Assembly (NCBI RefSeq): GCF_002900095.1
Contig: NZ_LLKN01000002.1
Coordinates: forward strand, 1,240,001 to 1,304,000
Direction: 5' to 3'
DNA length: 64,000 nucleotides
Origin: Salegentibacter mishustinae
GTDB taxonomy: Bacteria; Bacteroidota; Bacteroidia; Flavobacteriales; Flavobacteriaceae
The position numbers and the translations under genes were made by a program. The stretch's first letter is position 1, and each line of letters opens with the position of its first letter. The notes below the pieces were generated by a model. It was not told the DNA's origin. It saw only the letters and a list, made by a program, of their open reading frames with translations, and made no database searches. Shown here one piece after another: positions 8,663 to 15,473 of the stretch.

Positions 8663-9055
8663 TTACTCTGATCTATTTTCGGAAATGTAAGATTCCAGCC
8701 TTCGTTTAAGTTCATCAATCTCCTTCATTTTATCGGTAAGGCTGTTAAGCTCAAGGTCGGGAAATTGTTTGCGAATAAATTCAATTCGCTCTTCATTACC
8801 GCAATTACCGGGACAGGCTTCCACAGTTTCTGAAATTGTGATCGCCAGCGCTTTGCGGTACACTTCATCTAAAAGAAGAAAATGCGCCTTATCAAGTCCT
8901 TTTTGCGCCGCTTTGAACTGGATCAGAATCTTTTCTGGATCTTTATTTTCATCCAGCATTTTTATAAGTCCGTTAAGCTGGCCGCTGATGCTCTGCAAGC
9001 GAGTTTTTATATCTTTACTTAGATCTCTAGGAATCATACTTTTAATTTTCAGCAA
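8663..9055 (-). CDS. CsoR/FrmR-family metal- or thiol-sensing transcriptional repressor
   Basis: 130 residues; a second possible start is Met7 (MIPRDLSKDI). The helical layout and SISGQLNGLIKMLDENKDPEKILIQFKA match the all-helical CsoR/RcnR/FrmR (DUF156) repressors, which bind G-tract operators as tetramers. Against FrmR, the conserved helix-2 Cys is Pro40 and the helix-2 His is Val65, so the classical Cu or formaldehyde site is missing. Instead there is a C-terminal CPGNC (Cys81 and Cys85) and a long charged tail (KMKEIDELKRRLESYI), perhaps a coiled coil. It has a G-tract motif 15-27 bases upstream, so autoregulation is likely. The family call is good; the ligand cannot be stated. Confidence 0.8.
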   Translation of the reverse strand: MLKIKSMIPRDLSKDIKTRLQSISGQLNGLIKMLDENKDPEKILIQFKAAQKGLDKAHFLLLDEVYRKALAITISETVEACPGNCGNEERIEFIRKQFPDLELNSLTDKMKEIDELKRRLESYISENRSE

Positions 9056-9069
9056 GATACATCTGGAGT

Positions 9070-9082
9070 GGGGGAGGTCACC
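9070..9082. promoter_or_regulatory. G-tract operator candidate 5 (at the repressor's own start)
   Basis: GGGGGAGGTCACC, immediately upstream of the CsoR-family gene and between it and the ArsR-controlled unit. It fits autoregulation. Confidence 0.6.
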
Positions 9083-9099
9083 AAAAGTATTTTAAATTT

Positions 9100-9306
9100 T
9101 TAGCAGCAATTTGTTCCTTCCTGAATGGGTGGACAGGCAACATTACCATAAGAACAATAAACACAGCAATCACCTTCTTTTGGTTTTAATAAATGCTTGC
9201 AATTATCACATTGGTAAAAAAACTGACAGGCTGTTGTGGGCATTTCCTCTTCTTTTGTGTGTCCGCAACCAGGACATGTAATGGTAGAAACTAGTTCTAT
9301 TTCCAT
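9100..9306 (-). CDS. GDCCVxC-domain small Cys-rich protein
   Basis: 68 residues with an N-terminal zinc-ribbon-like CPGCGH, a middle CDNC, then the signature GDCCVYCSYGNVACPPIQ and a closing CC. The GDCCVxC family occurs beside mercury and metal genes, and some relatives carry selenocysteine in place of a Cys; here all positions are Cys. It lies 13 bases after the flavin reductase and is the last gene of the ArsR-controlled unit. It probably binds a thiophilic metal; no activity is known. Confidence 0.83.
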   Translation of the reverse strand: MEIELVSTITCPGCGHTKEEEMPTTACQFFYQCDNCKHLLKPKEGDCCVYCSYGNVACPPIQEGTNCC

Positions 9307-9319
9307 AATCTATTTATTT

Positions 9320-10666
9320 TTAAAGCATATGAGGGATATCTGATGACAAAGTCGGATACGTAAATATCATCGTCCTTAACTCATTAATTTTCATTTTGGT
9401 CTTTATCGCCATGGCGAATAAATTGATGGTTTCTTCCGCGTTAGGGCCTATTAGATGTGCGCCAAGAATAGTCTGATTTTCTTTATTAATGATGGTTTTA
9501 TAGGCATATTCCTTAACATTCAGTCTTTTTGCATTGAACCAGCTTTCCGCATGGTTATAATTGACCTGATATTCTATCTGTTTTGATTTGGCTTCTGCTT
9601 CGGTCAATCCTACTGATGCCAGGGTAGGTAAAGTAAAAACTACGGAAGGCATTGGTGGATAATTAACTTTTTTCTTGTTCCCTTTGATGATGTTTGATGC
9701 TACAACATGTCCTTCCATCACCGCGACCGGTGTAAGGGGCAAGCCTCTGGAATCTGCCGAATCTCCTGCTGCATAAATATTAGGGTTAGAGGTGCTTTGA
9801 AGGTATTCGTTGACCAGGATTCCTTTTTTTGAAAAAGATATCCCTGCTTTTTCCAAATCTAAATCAAAAATAGCGGGAGGACGACCGGCCGAGTTAAAGA
9901 CAGAGTCAGTCCTATAAGTTACCTCTTTTCCATTGGATTTTCCTGTTACTACAAAATGATCTTCTTTCTTTTCAATTTTTGAGACTTCAGTTTCCAAAAC
10001 CAGTTTAATTCCCAGGTTTTGCGTTGCATTCACAAGATGTTGTACAATGTCATGGTCAAAGTTTTCCAATGGATGATCACCACGATGTAATATGGTTACA
10101 TCGGCACCGGCCCGCGCAGCGATATGGGCAAATTCAAAGGCAATGTAGCCTCCTCCAATAAATAAAAGTGATTCAGGTAGCTTTTTCAGGTTAAGGAAAT
10201 CTGTACTTGAAAGTGCTAATTTTCCACCTTCAAAATCCAGTACCCGGGGTTTTGCACCTGTTGCGATCACGAATTTATCAGCTTCAATAACTTCATCACC
10301 TAACTGTAAGGTGTTATCAGATAAAAATTTAGCTGAAGTGTGATAGGTGTCTATGTCTTTATTCTTATATCCTTTTTCAATTTTAGGAGGCATGGCATCG
10401 ACAAAAGATTGCTTAAAAGCCATAATATCTTCCCAATTGACTTCAGGCACAGTATCTATTCCATTTCCTTTAAGTCTTTGGGCAAAATCACGTACTTCCG
10501 TTGCTCCTATAATCACCTTTTTAGGATCACAGCCTCTTAGGGCACAGGTTCCACCGTAGGGAAGTTCATCAGTAATGCCCACCTTAAGGCATTTGGAGGC
10601 ACATTTATTAGCAACAGTCATACCTGACATCCCGGAACCTATTACAAATACATCATATTTTTTCAT
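9320..10666 (-). CDS. FAD-dependent pyridine nucleotide-disulfide oxidoreductase (MerA-like neighbour, not a classical MerA)
   Basis: 448 residues: FAD-binding GSGMSGMTVANK at about 10-21, redox-active pair Cys41 and Cys46 in GGTCALRGCDPKK, NAD(P)H-binding FIGGGYIAFEFA, second FAD motif IYAAGDSADS and a dimerisation domain ending at IPHML. Mercuric reductases carry a C-terminal vicinal Cys pair that hands Hg(II) to the active site; this protein ends without any Cys pair, and an N-terminal HMA domain is also absent. It abuts MerTP with no gap. It could reduce a low-molecular-weight disulfide, or reduce metal delivered by MerTP through another route. Confidence 0.85.
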   Translation of the reverse strand: MKKYDVFVIGSGMSGMTVANKCASKCLKVGITDELPYGGTCALRGCDPKKVIIGATEVRDFAQRLKGNGIDTVPEVNWEDIMAFKQSFVDAMPPKIEKGYKNKDIDTYHTSAKFLSDNTLQLGDEVIEADKFVIATGAKPRVLDFEGGKLALSSTDFLNLKKLPESLLFIGGGYIAFEFAHIAARAGADVTILHRGDHPLENFDHDIVQHLVNATQNLGIKLVLETEVSKIEKKEDHFVVTGKSNGKEVTYRTDSVFNSAGRPPAIFDLDLEKAGISFSKKGILVNEYLQSTSNPNIYAAGDSADSRGLPLTPVAVMEGHVVASNIIKGNKKKVNYPPMPSVVFTLPTLASVGLTEAEAKSKQIEYQVNYNHAESWFNAKRLNVKEYAYKTIINKENQTILGAHLIGPNAEETINLFAMAIKTKMKINELRTMIFTYPTLSSDIPHML

Positions 10667-11308
10667 CTACTTCTCTTTTTTATTTTCTGTATCGATTACT
10701 TTATAACCAGTTGTATTTATTGCTTTTCTGATTGCGGTTAAATCGACTTTAGTTTTATCATATTCTACCACGGTATTGGTATTTTCGTAACTCGCTTTTA
10801 CTTCTAAAATCCCATCTAATTGATTTACTGCGTGTTTTACGCTTTCTTCACAACCAGCACAAGTCATTCCCTCAACATCAAATTCTATAGTTTGAATATC
10901 TGACTGGCTAACCACTACAATATCTTTTTTATTATCAGGATAGAATATTTTTGAATAGTATGGGAAAGCTAACATTAACACGGAGAAAATAGTAACTATA
11001 CCCAGAAAAGCTTTGGATTTAAAGAAAGAAGGCTTTTCGTCTTCGTCACAGGCGCAGTCTATCTCCTCCTGGGTTTTTGGTTTTAATTTTTGATACCAGG
11101 CAAAAGCCAGTACTAAGATGGTAATACCAATAAGATATGGTCTGAAGGGTTCCATCCAGGAAAAAGAGGAGGCGATGCCGGCGCTGCCTGAAATCAAGGC
11201 CAATATCGGTGTGATACAGCAAAGTGAGGCCGCCGCCGCTGTAAGCAATCCAGCTCCTAAAAGTCCGCTGGATTCATTTTTTTTAGGTGATTTAGAATTC
11301 GTTTTCAT
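10667..11308 (-). CDS. merTP: MerTP: MerT-MerP fusion transporter
   Basis: 213 residues. The N-terminal part has MerT-like membrane helices with a vicinal Cys pair (SLCCITPIL, about residues 29-30), a Cys pair in the cytoplasmic loop (DCACDEDE) and a third helix. The C-terminal ~70 residues are an HMA/MerP domain with GMTCAGC. This fused arrangement is known from Bacteroidota mercury operons. It imports or relays Hg(II) or a similar soft metal to the following flavin reductase, whose start is adjacent. No MerB lyase gene is present. The fusion is certain, the metal is inferred. Confidence 0.88.
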   Translation of the reverse strand: MKTNSKSPKKNESSGLLGAGLLTAAAASLCCITPILALISGSAGIASSFSWMEPFRPYLIGITILVLAFAWYQKLKPKTQEEIDCACDEDEKPSFFKSKAFLGIVTIFSVLMLAFPYYSKIFYPDNKKDIVVVSQSDIQTIEFDVEGMTCAGCEESVKHAVNQLDGILEVKASYENTNTVVEYDKTKVDLTAIRKAINTTGYKVIDTENKKEK

Positions 11309-11350
11309 TATTTAAGCTATTTTATTTTTGTGATTTATTTATTAAACTAT

Positions 11351-11722
11351 TTAAACGGCTATTTTAGATTGTTTTATTCCTTGAAATATATAAGAAAGGA
11401 TTTTTTCCCCTCCATCGTTTAAAGAATAAAATAGGGTTTGACCTTCCCGTCGTGACGAAATGATTCCGGCATCTTTGATTTTTCGGATATGCTGGGAAAC
11501 TGCCGGCACGCTCATTTCCAGAATATCAGCGATATCACAGGGACAAAGTTCATTTTCCACATCTAACAGGAAAAGGATTTTTAAACGTACCTCATTTCCC
11601 GCAAGCGTTAAAATTTTACTCATTGTTTGAAAGCTGGAAGAAGATTTGTCAATAGTGTTCTTACAGCGTAATATTTGCTTATGATCAGCTTCATTTCTGG
11701 TACAGGTTATTTCTAAACTCAT
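11351..11722 (-). CDS. ArsR/SmtB-family metal-responsive repressor
   Basis: 123 residues with a winged-helix domain: LAGNEVRLKILFLLDVENELCPCDIADIL, then recognition helix SVPAVSQHIRKIKDAGII and wing RREGQTLFYSLND. The ELCPCD motif places two Cys in helix 3, the classical ArsR metal site. An N-terminal extension adds Cys7 and Cys19. It is first in the unit ArsR-MerTP-reductase-GDCCVxC. Upstream lies a nine-base inverted repeat over the promoter, so it probably represses its own operon until metal binds. Confidence 0.88.
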   Translation of the reverse strand: MSLEITCTRNEADHKQILRCKNTIDKSSSSFQTMSKILTLAGNEVRLKILFLLDVENELCPCDIADILEMSVPAVSQHIRKIKDAGIISSRREGQTLFYSLNDGGEKILSYIFQGIKQSKIAV

Positions 11723-11745
11723 AAATAGTATTTTTAATTACGAAA

Positions 11746-11789
11746 CAAATGTATCATTAATATATTATTTAAGCAAATTATTAAATAAT
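11746..11789 (-). promoter_or_regulatory. Promoter with ArsR-type operator
   Basis: On the minus strand a -7 box TACATTTG (11746-11753) and a -33 TTG (11774-11776) are 20 bases apart, the Bacteroidota promoter form. A perfect nine-base inverted repeat, ATTATTTAA (11764-11772) and TTAAATAAT (11781-11789), brackets the -33 element, the expected place for a repressor site. Confidence 0.7.
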
Positions 11790-12293
11790 AGTTAGTATAA
11801 ATATTCTGCTTCATACATTTAAGAGATTATGACCACTAATTTCAAAGACCTTCTGGTTGTAAATCGGTCAGCACATTACCGCTTCATTCTGCGAAATGCT
11901 CCATTTCGGGTAAAGAGCTTCCCTAAGAATATCTTGGGCATCCTTTTTATTTTCCTAATGATGTATCCGCTATATAGTAGTTATCGCTCTTCGTGTAATC
12001 TTATACTTAATTAAGTAAAAAAGGACGCCCGCTAAATCGGAATTCCATTCTTGCATTTACTTCGCTTCCAGTTGTTTTTCAATTTCAGTATTTCCATTTC
12101 CTTCCCGGCCGTTGCTGTCCCTACCTTTTTTGTAATGCAAAATACCAATATTTAGAAGTTAGTCCAGGTTGCATAAGCCAGTCGCTTACTCCTTTTTATA
12201 AACCTTCCCTAATTCTAAATATTGAAAATGTATCAGCATCAAAAAAGGTAATAGCAAACGGCGCTATAGGAAGTAAATCAACAAATAAAAATT
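11790..12293. other. Gap between the metal cluster and the conjugative element
   Basis: No convincing gene. A plus-strand frame at 11829-12014 codes for a basic, low-complexity peptide with no family look. On the minus strand at about 12045-12140 a short open stretch ends in ...GNGNTEIEKQLEAK and stop, which looks protein-like and could be the tail of a lost gene, but it has no start. The boundary of the conjugative element may lie in this gap; no integrase or direct repeat was recognised. Confidence 0.4.
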
Positions 12294-12398
12294 ATGAAAT
12301 CATTTCAAAACAACATACCCGGAAGCAAAGTGAAAAAATCAAAAAAGGAAAACGCTCCGGATATAATAAGTAAATCAATGTTTAATCAATCTGCTTAG
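12294..12398 (+). CDS. Possible 34-residue basic peptide upstream of ssb
   Basis: ATG at 12294 opens a 34-codon frame (MKSFQNNIPGSKVKKSK and onward, ending FNQSA), rich in Lys, with no family I recognise. It ends 26 bases before ssb, so it could be a leader peptide or small protein of the same transcript. It is supported only by the frame and its position. Confidence 0.3.
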   Translation: MKSFQNNIPGSKVKKSKKENAPDIISKSMFNQSA

Positions 12399-12424
12399 AA
12401 AGCAGGTATCTAAATCTTTTAATT

Positions 12425-12772
12425 ATGAGTAATCTAAGAAACCAAGTACAGTTAATCGGAAATGTGGGGAACACCCCGGAAATCAAAAACTTTGAAAGTG
12501 GAAAAAAAGTAAGCACTTTTTCACTGGCTACCAATGAATACTACCACAAGGAAGGGGAAAAAATTCAACAAACCGACTGGCACAATGTAGTGGCCTGGGG
12601 AAAGCAGGCTGAGCTTATCGAGAAATATGTCGATAAAGGTAAAGAAGTGGCCATCCGCGGAAAACTAACTTCCAGATCCTATGAAACCGAAACAGGAGAA
12701 AAAAGATATGTAACTGAAATTTTAGTAAGTGAAATCCTGTTTTTAGGTAGTAATGAAAGTTCATTTAATTAA
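12425..12772 (+). CDS. ssb: Single-stranded DNA-binding protein (element-borne)
   Basis: 115 residues forming one OB fold: RNQVQLIGNVGNTPEI at the N-terminus, then VSTFSLATNEYY, TDWHNVVAWGKQAELIEKYVDKGKEVAIRGKL and YVTEILVSEILFL. It would coat single-stranded DNA during transfer and replication of the element. It lacks the flexible acidic tail (DDDIPF type) through which chromosomal SSBs recruit partners, ending instead in GSNESSFN. Short, tail-less SSBs are common in Bacteroidota conjugative elements. A strong terminator follows. Confidence 0.92.
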   Translation: MSNLRNQVQLIGNVGNTPEIKNFESGKKVSTFSLATNEYYHKEGEKIQQTDWHNVVAWGKQAELIEKYVDKGKEVAIRGKLTSRSYETETGEKRYVTEILVSEILFLGSNESSFN

Positions 12773-12811
12773 AATATCGAAGATCTTTTAATTCTTAATT
12801 ATCAAAAAAAT

Positions 12812-12847
12812 AAAGAGGGCGCTCCCTTCGAAAGTTGCTCCCTCTTT
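12812..12847 (+). terminator. Rho-independent terminator after ssb
   Basis: AAAGAGGG (12812-12819) pairs with CCCTCTTT (12840-12847) and is followed by T residues, 40 bases after the ssb stop and 30 bases before the RadC-like gene. Confidence 0.7.
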
Positions 12848-12876
12848 TAATTAGTAACCCTTTAAATAAGATAATA

Positions 12877-13326
12877 ATGAAATCCAAAGTTAATGAAATA
12901 GCGATAAGCTACACCGGAAGTTTAAAAACAAATTTGCTACCCAAAATTTCAAGTTCCAGAAGTGCAGCAGATTTAGCGTTCGCACAATGGAATAAAAACG
13001 AGATCGAACTGCAGGAAACTTTTAAAATAATGCTACTTAATAATGCTAATAAAGTAAAAGGTATTTACGAAGTTTCTAAAGGAGGTATTACCGGGACACT
13101 GGTCGATGTTCGAATCTTATTCGCAGTTGTATTAAAGTCTTTAACCACGGCACTAATCTTATTGCACAATCACCCCAGCGGAACCCTTAGACCAAGTGAA
13201 GCGGATAAAAGCCTGACCAGGAAAATTAAAAATGCGGCATCATTTTTTGATGTGAAAGTCCTGGATCATATTATCCTTATGCCTGATGGTAATTACTACA
13301 GTTTTGCAGATGAAGGAATTTTGTAA
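12877..13326 (+). CDS. RadC-like JAB-domain protein
   Basis: 149 residues from the ATG at 12877; the open frame begins 14 codons earlier inside the ssb terminator, so the internal start is chosen. The JAB/MPN metalloprotease-like motif is clear: LLHNHPSGTLRPSEAD (HxHP...SxxD). Only the RadC C-terminal domain is present, without the helix-hairpin-helix region of chromosomal RadC. Such short proteins are regular components of Bacteroidota conjugative elements and genomic islands. The biochemical role is unknown; the DNA repair name is historical. A strong terminator follows. Confidence 0.85.
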   Translation: MKSKVNEIAISYTGSLKTNLLPKISSSRSAADLAFAQWNKNEIELQETFKIMLLNNANKVKGIYEVSKGGITGTLVDVRILFAVVLKSLTTALILLHNHPSGTLRPSEADKSLTRKIKNAASFFDVKVLDHIILMPDGNYYSFADEGIL

Positions 13327-13357
13327 TTTACCTGGCACATTCTAACTAGATTGTAAG

Positions 13358-13384
13358 CACTTCTAATTTTAGAAGTGTTTTTTT
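13358..13384 (+). terminator. Rho-independent terminator after the RadC-like gene
   Basis: CACTTCTA and TAGAAGTG form a perfect eight-base-pair stem with a four-base loop, followed by seven T. Confidence 0.9.
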
Positions 13385-13500
13385 AGGCTCAAATATTTCA
13401 ATGAATCTTCTAAGCAAAGCAGTTCTATAAAAGGTCATATAAAAATAGCTTGGTTGGTAGTGCTTAACAGTAAGGAGCATTTCAAGCTCAATCAATTAAA

Positions 13501-13536
13501 AAAGGGAAAATTCGCTGTTACCTGAATTTTCCCTTT
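13501..13536 (+). terminator. Strong 13-bp hairpin in the gap before the mobilisation genes
   Basis: AAAGGGAAAATTC (13501-13513) pairs perfectly with GAATTTTCCCTTT (13524-13536) and CTTTTTAGG follows. No gene recognised here ends just before it, so it may insulate the mobilisation region or end a small RNA from 13385 onward. Confidence 0.6.
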
Positions 13537-13780
13537 CTTTTTAGGTCATTGAAACCTACTCAATAAAGATAAAAAAAAATCTTGAATCTGGACACCCTTT
13601 TGAATAAGAATTATTTATTACTCGCTACCTGTTACTAAAAAAATCCTTATATTTATTTCGCTGATCTTCAGCATTCAAATTTATGCAGGGCTATCCATTT
13701 TTGACTTTCGCCGATAATCCTGCACATCAAAAAAATATTAATTCGGAAATTTTTTCCGGGAATTGGCAAGTGGCTTTTGA

Positions 13781-13895
13781 CTGTCTATTAAGACAGCCAA
13801 CAGACCAAATTGTACGGAATTTTTGTCCCGCGTTGCGGGACGAAAAGGAGTAGCAAGAGGGTAACACGCTACGCGATGTTAAGCACTCCTTTTCG
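13781..13895. other. Candidate origin of transfer (oriT)
   Basis: Three inverted repeats lie in tandem: CTGTCT/AGACAG (13781-13796, four-base loop), GTCCCGC/GCGGGAC (13825-13841, three-base loop) and CGAAAAGGAGT/ACTCCTTTTCG (13841-13851 and 13885-13895), the last enclosing GTAGC/GCTAC. The block lies about 120 bases before the BfmA-like and relaxase genes, the usual place of oriT. The nick site cannot be named from sequence alone. A 56-codon frame crosses it (13683-13853) but was not accepted as a gene. Confidence 0.55.
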
Positions 13896-14017
13896 GTTTT
13901 AAATAACTGAAAATCAATTGTTTAAAATTTATTTAAATTCCTGATTTTAAGCAATTTGCCACAAATGCCCTGCCAGAGCCCATTTTTAGGGAAGAATTTG
14001 CGACAAATCGGCGAATT

Positions 14018-14419
14018 ATGGACTCATTTATCGGCATCAGGTTCAAAAAGGAAACAGCTAAACGTTTCCAGGAATTTTCAAGAACACACTTCAAATCGCA
14101 CACCGAAGCCCTGGAAACAATGCTCGACTTTTTCTTTTATAATGAAATCTCCCCACACGAAAGATTGGGCCCAACCGGGAGGACTATCGAAGCTTCTTTT
14201 AAAAAACGTATCAATGCGGTTATTGCCATTATGCGTGATATGGAGAAAACCCAAACAAAACCTACCGCGGCGATGATCGCTTCACTTTTCCAAACCGAAG
14301 TACCTCAAAAGAAACCACTCATCCTGGAAAAGAAAATCCTTCGGGAGAAAAAGGATGGTATTCCCAAACAGGAACGAGATGGTTTGGGTGAAAAGAATTT
14401 TTCTGATAATAACCTGTAA
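14018..14419 (+). CDS. BfmA/BtgA-like mobilisation accessory protein
   Basis: 133 residues: an N-terminal part resembling a ribbon-helix-helix DNA-binding domain (FIGIRFKKETAKRFQEFSRTHFKSHTEALETMLDFF), a central helix (SFKKRINAVIAIMRDMEKTQTKPTAAMIASLF) and a basic tail. This is the form of Bacteroides BfmA/BtgA relaxosome accessory proteins, which bind oriT and help the relaxase. It lies just after the candidate oriT and 11 bases before the relaxase gene, so an operon is likely. An overlapping frame from 13956 is a shadow. Confidence 0.8.
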   Translation: MDSFIGIRFKKETAKRFQEFSRTHFKSHTEALETMLDFFFYNEISPHERLGPTGRTIEASFKKRINAVIAIMRDMEKTQTKPTAAMIASLFQTEVPQKKPLILEKKILREKKDGIPKQERDGLGEKNFSDNNL

Positions 14420-14430
14420 AATTTCCTGCT

Positions 14431-15462
14431 ATGTATATCACCATCACACCTCAAAAGTTAGGGGGGAATTACTCCCAAAGTACCGCCGGTTTTGTTAGCT
14501 ATCTCGAAAAGGAAAACGAAGGCGTAGAAGAAGTGGCAAAGGAACATTTCTTTAATCAATATGAGGATGCCATCACCCCGGAGGAAGTCGTAAAAGAAAT
14601 TGATAACAATACCGCCAAGCTCAAAAAGAAAGAACCGAAGTTCTATTCCATTACTGTTAGCCCTTCCAAATACGAATTAAAACGCCTGCAAAATAGTAGC
14701 AAGGATCTAAAAAGGTATACCCGGGAACTGATGAAGGATTATGTGGCCTGTTTTAACCGGGAGATAGACGGAAGGCCAATTAATATCAATGATATTAAAT
14801 ATTACGGTAAAATTGAACATAGCAGGAGTTTTAAAGGTACAGATCGCCAGGTTCGCGAAAACCAGCCTTATGCTACTAAAATTCTTCAACTCAAAAGTGA
14901 AATCCGAAAAATAGAAACCGGACTGATGCAAGGAAGTATTCAAAAACGGGAAAAAGAAATTGAGAAACTGGAAGCACAGGCGCCACACTGCCAAGATGGT
15001 AAGCGAATCGTACAAGGAATGCCCAAAGCAGGCAACCAAAGCCATATCCATATTATCGTAAGTAGAAAAGATGCTTCCAATTCGGTTAGCTTATCCCCGG
15101 GAAGTAAATACAAAGCTTCGGAAGTTAATTTTAAAGGTAAGACCGTTAAACGCGGATTTGACCGGGACCGCTTTTTTGAAAAAGCAGAAAAGACCTTTGA
15201 TAAAACCTTCGGCTATCAGCGCAATTTTGTGGAAACCTATACGGCTCGAAAGGAATTTATTAAAAACCCGAACCACTATTTTACCGCGCTAATGGGATTA
15301 CCGGCTAACGAAAAAGCACTTGCTTTTAAGCTTATCCGGGAATCAGGGATCCCGATGATGCCCAGCATTCCAACTTCCCAGGCACAACTTGCCCTCAAAA
15401 TTTTTAACAGGCTTAAGAAAGGGGTGGAGGTAGCCGTTAAATCAAGTTCAATCGGTATTTAA
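14431..15462 (+). CDS. DUF5712-type relaxase (MobB-like)
   Basis: 343 residues. An HIHIIV motif (His205 and His207) and an upstream His in KIEHSR (His130) fit the three-His metal site of rolling-circle-type relaxases, and the N-terminal YITITPQKLGGNYSQSTAGFVSYLEKEN matches the DUF5712 family of Bacteroidota mobilisation proteins. A Tyr for strand transfer is expected; candidates in the N-terminal third include Tyr14 and Tyr24, which I cannot decide between. A coiled-coil segment lies at about 150-185. It would nick oriT and pilot the strand through the coupling protein encoded next. Confidence 0.85.
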   Translation: MYITITPQKLGGNYSQSTAGFVSYLEKENEGVEEVAKEHFFNQYEDAITPEEVVKEIDNNTAKLKKKEPKFYSITVSPSKYELKRLQNSSKDLKRYTRELMKDYVACFNREIDGRPININDIKYYGKIEHSRSFKGTDRQVRENQPYATKILQLKSEIRKIETGLMQGSIQKREKEIEKLEAQAPHCQDGKRIVQGMPKAGNQSHIHIIVSRKDASNSVSLSPGSKYKASEVNFKGKTVKRGFDRDRFFEKAEKTFDKTFGYQRNFVETYTARKEFIKNPNHYFTALMGLPANEKALAFKLIRESGIPMMPSIPTSQAQLALKIFNRLKKGVEVAVKSSSIGI

Positions 15463-15473
15463 TTTTAATTATT

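Noticed and set aside
9320-10666. Classical mercuric reductase merA
   Set aside because: The C-terminal vicinal Cys pair and the HMA domain are missing, so the symbol merA was not used.
11829-12014. 61-codon plus-strand frame next to the ArsR promoter
   Set aside because: No start context, no family, and codons look like random AT-rich sequence.
13683-13853. 56-codon plus-strand frame (MQGYPFLTFADNPAHQ...) across the oriT candidate
   Set aside because: It runs through three perfect inverted repeats whose arms explain the sequence better than coding does, and no protein family is evident.
13956-14276. Plus-strand frame overlapping the BfmA-like gene
   Set aside because: Shadow of the 14018-14419 gene in another frame; Ser/Lys-rich composition with no fold.
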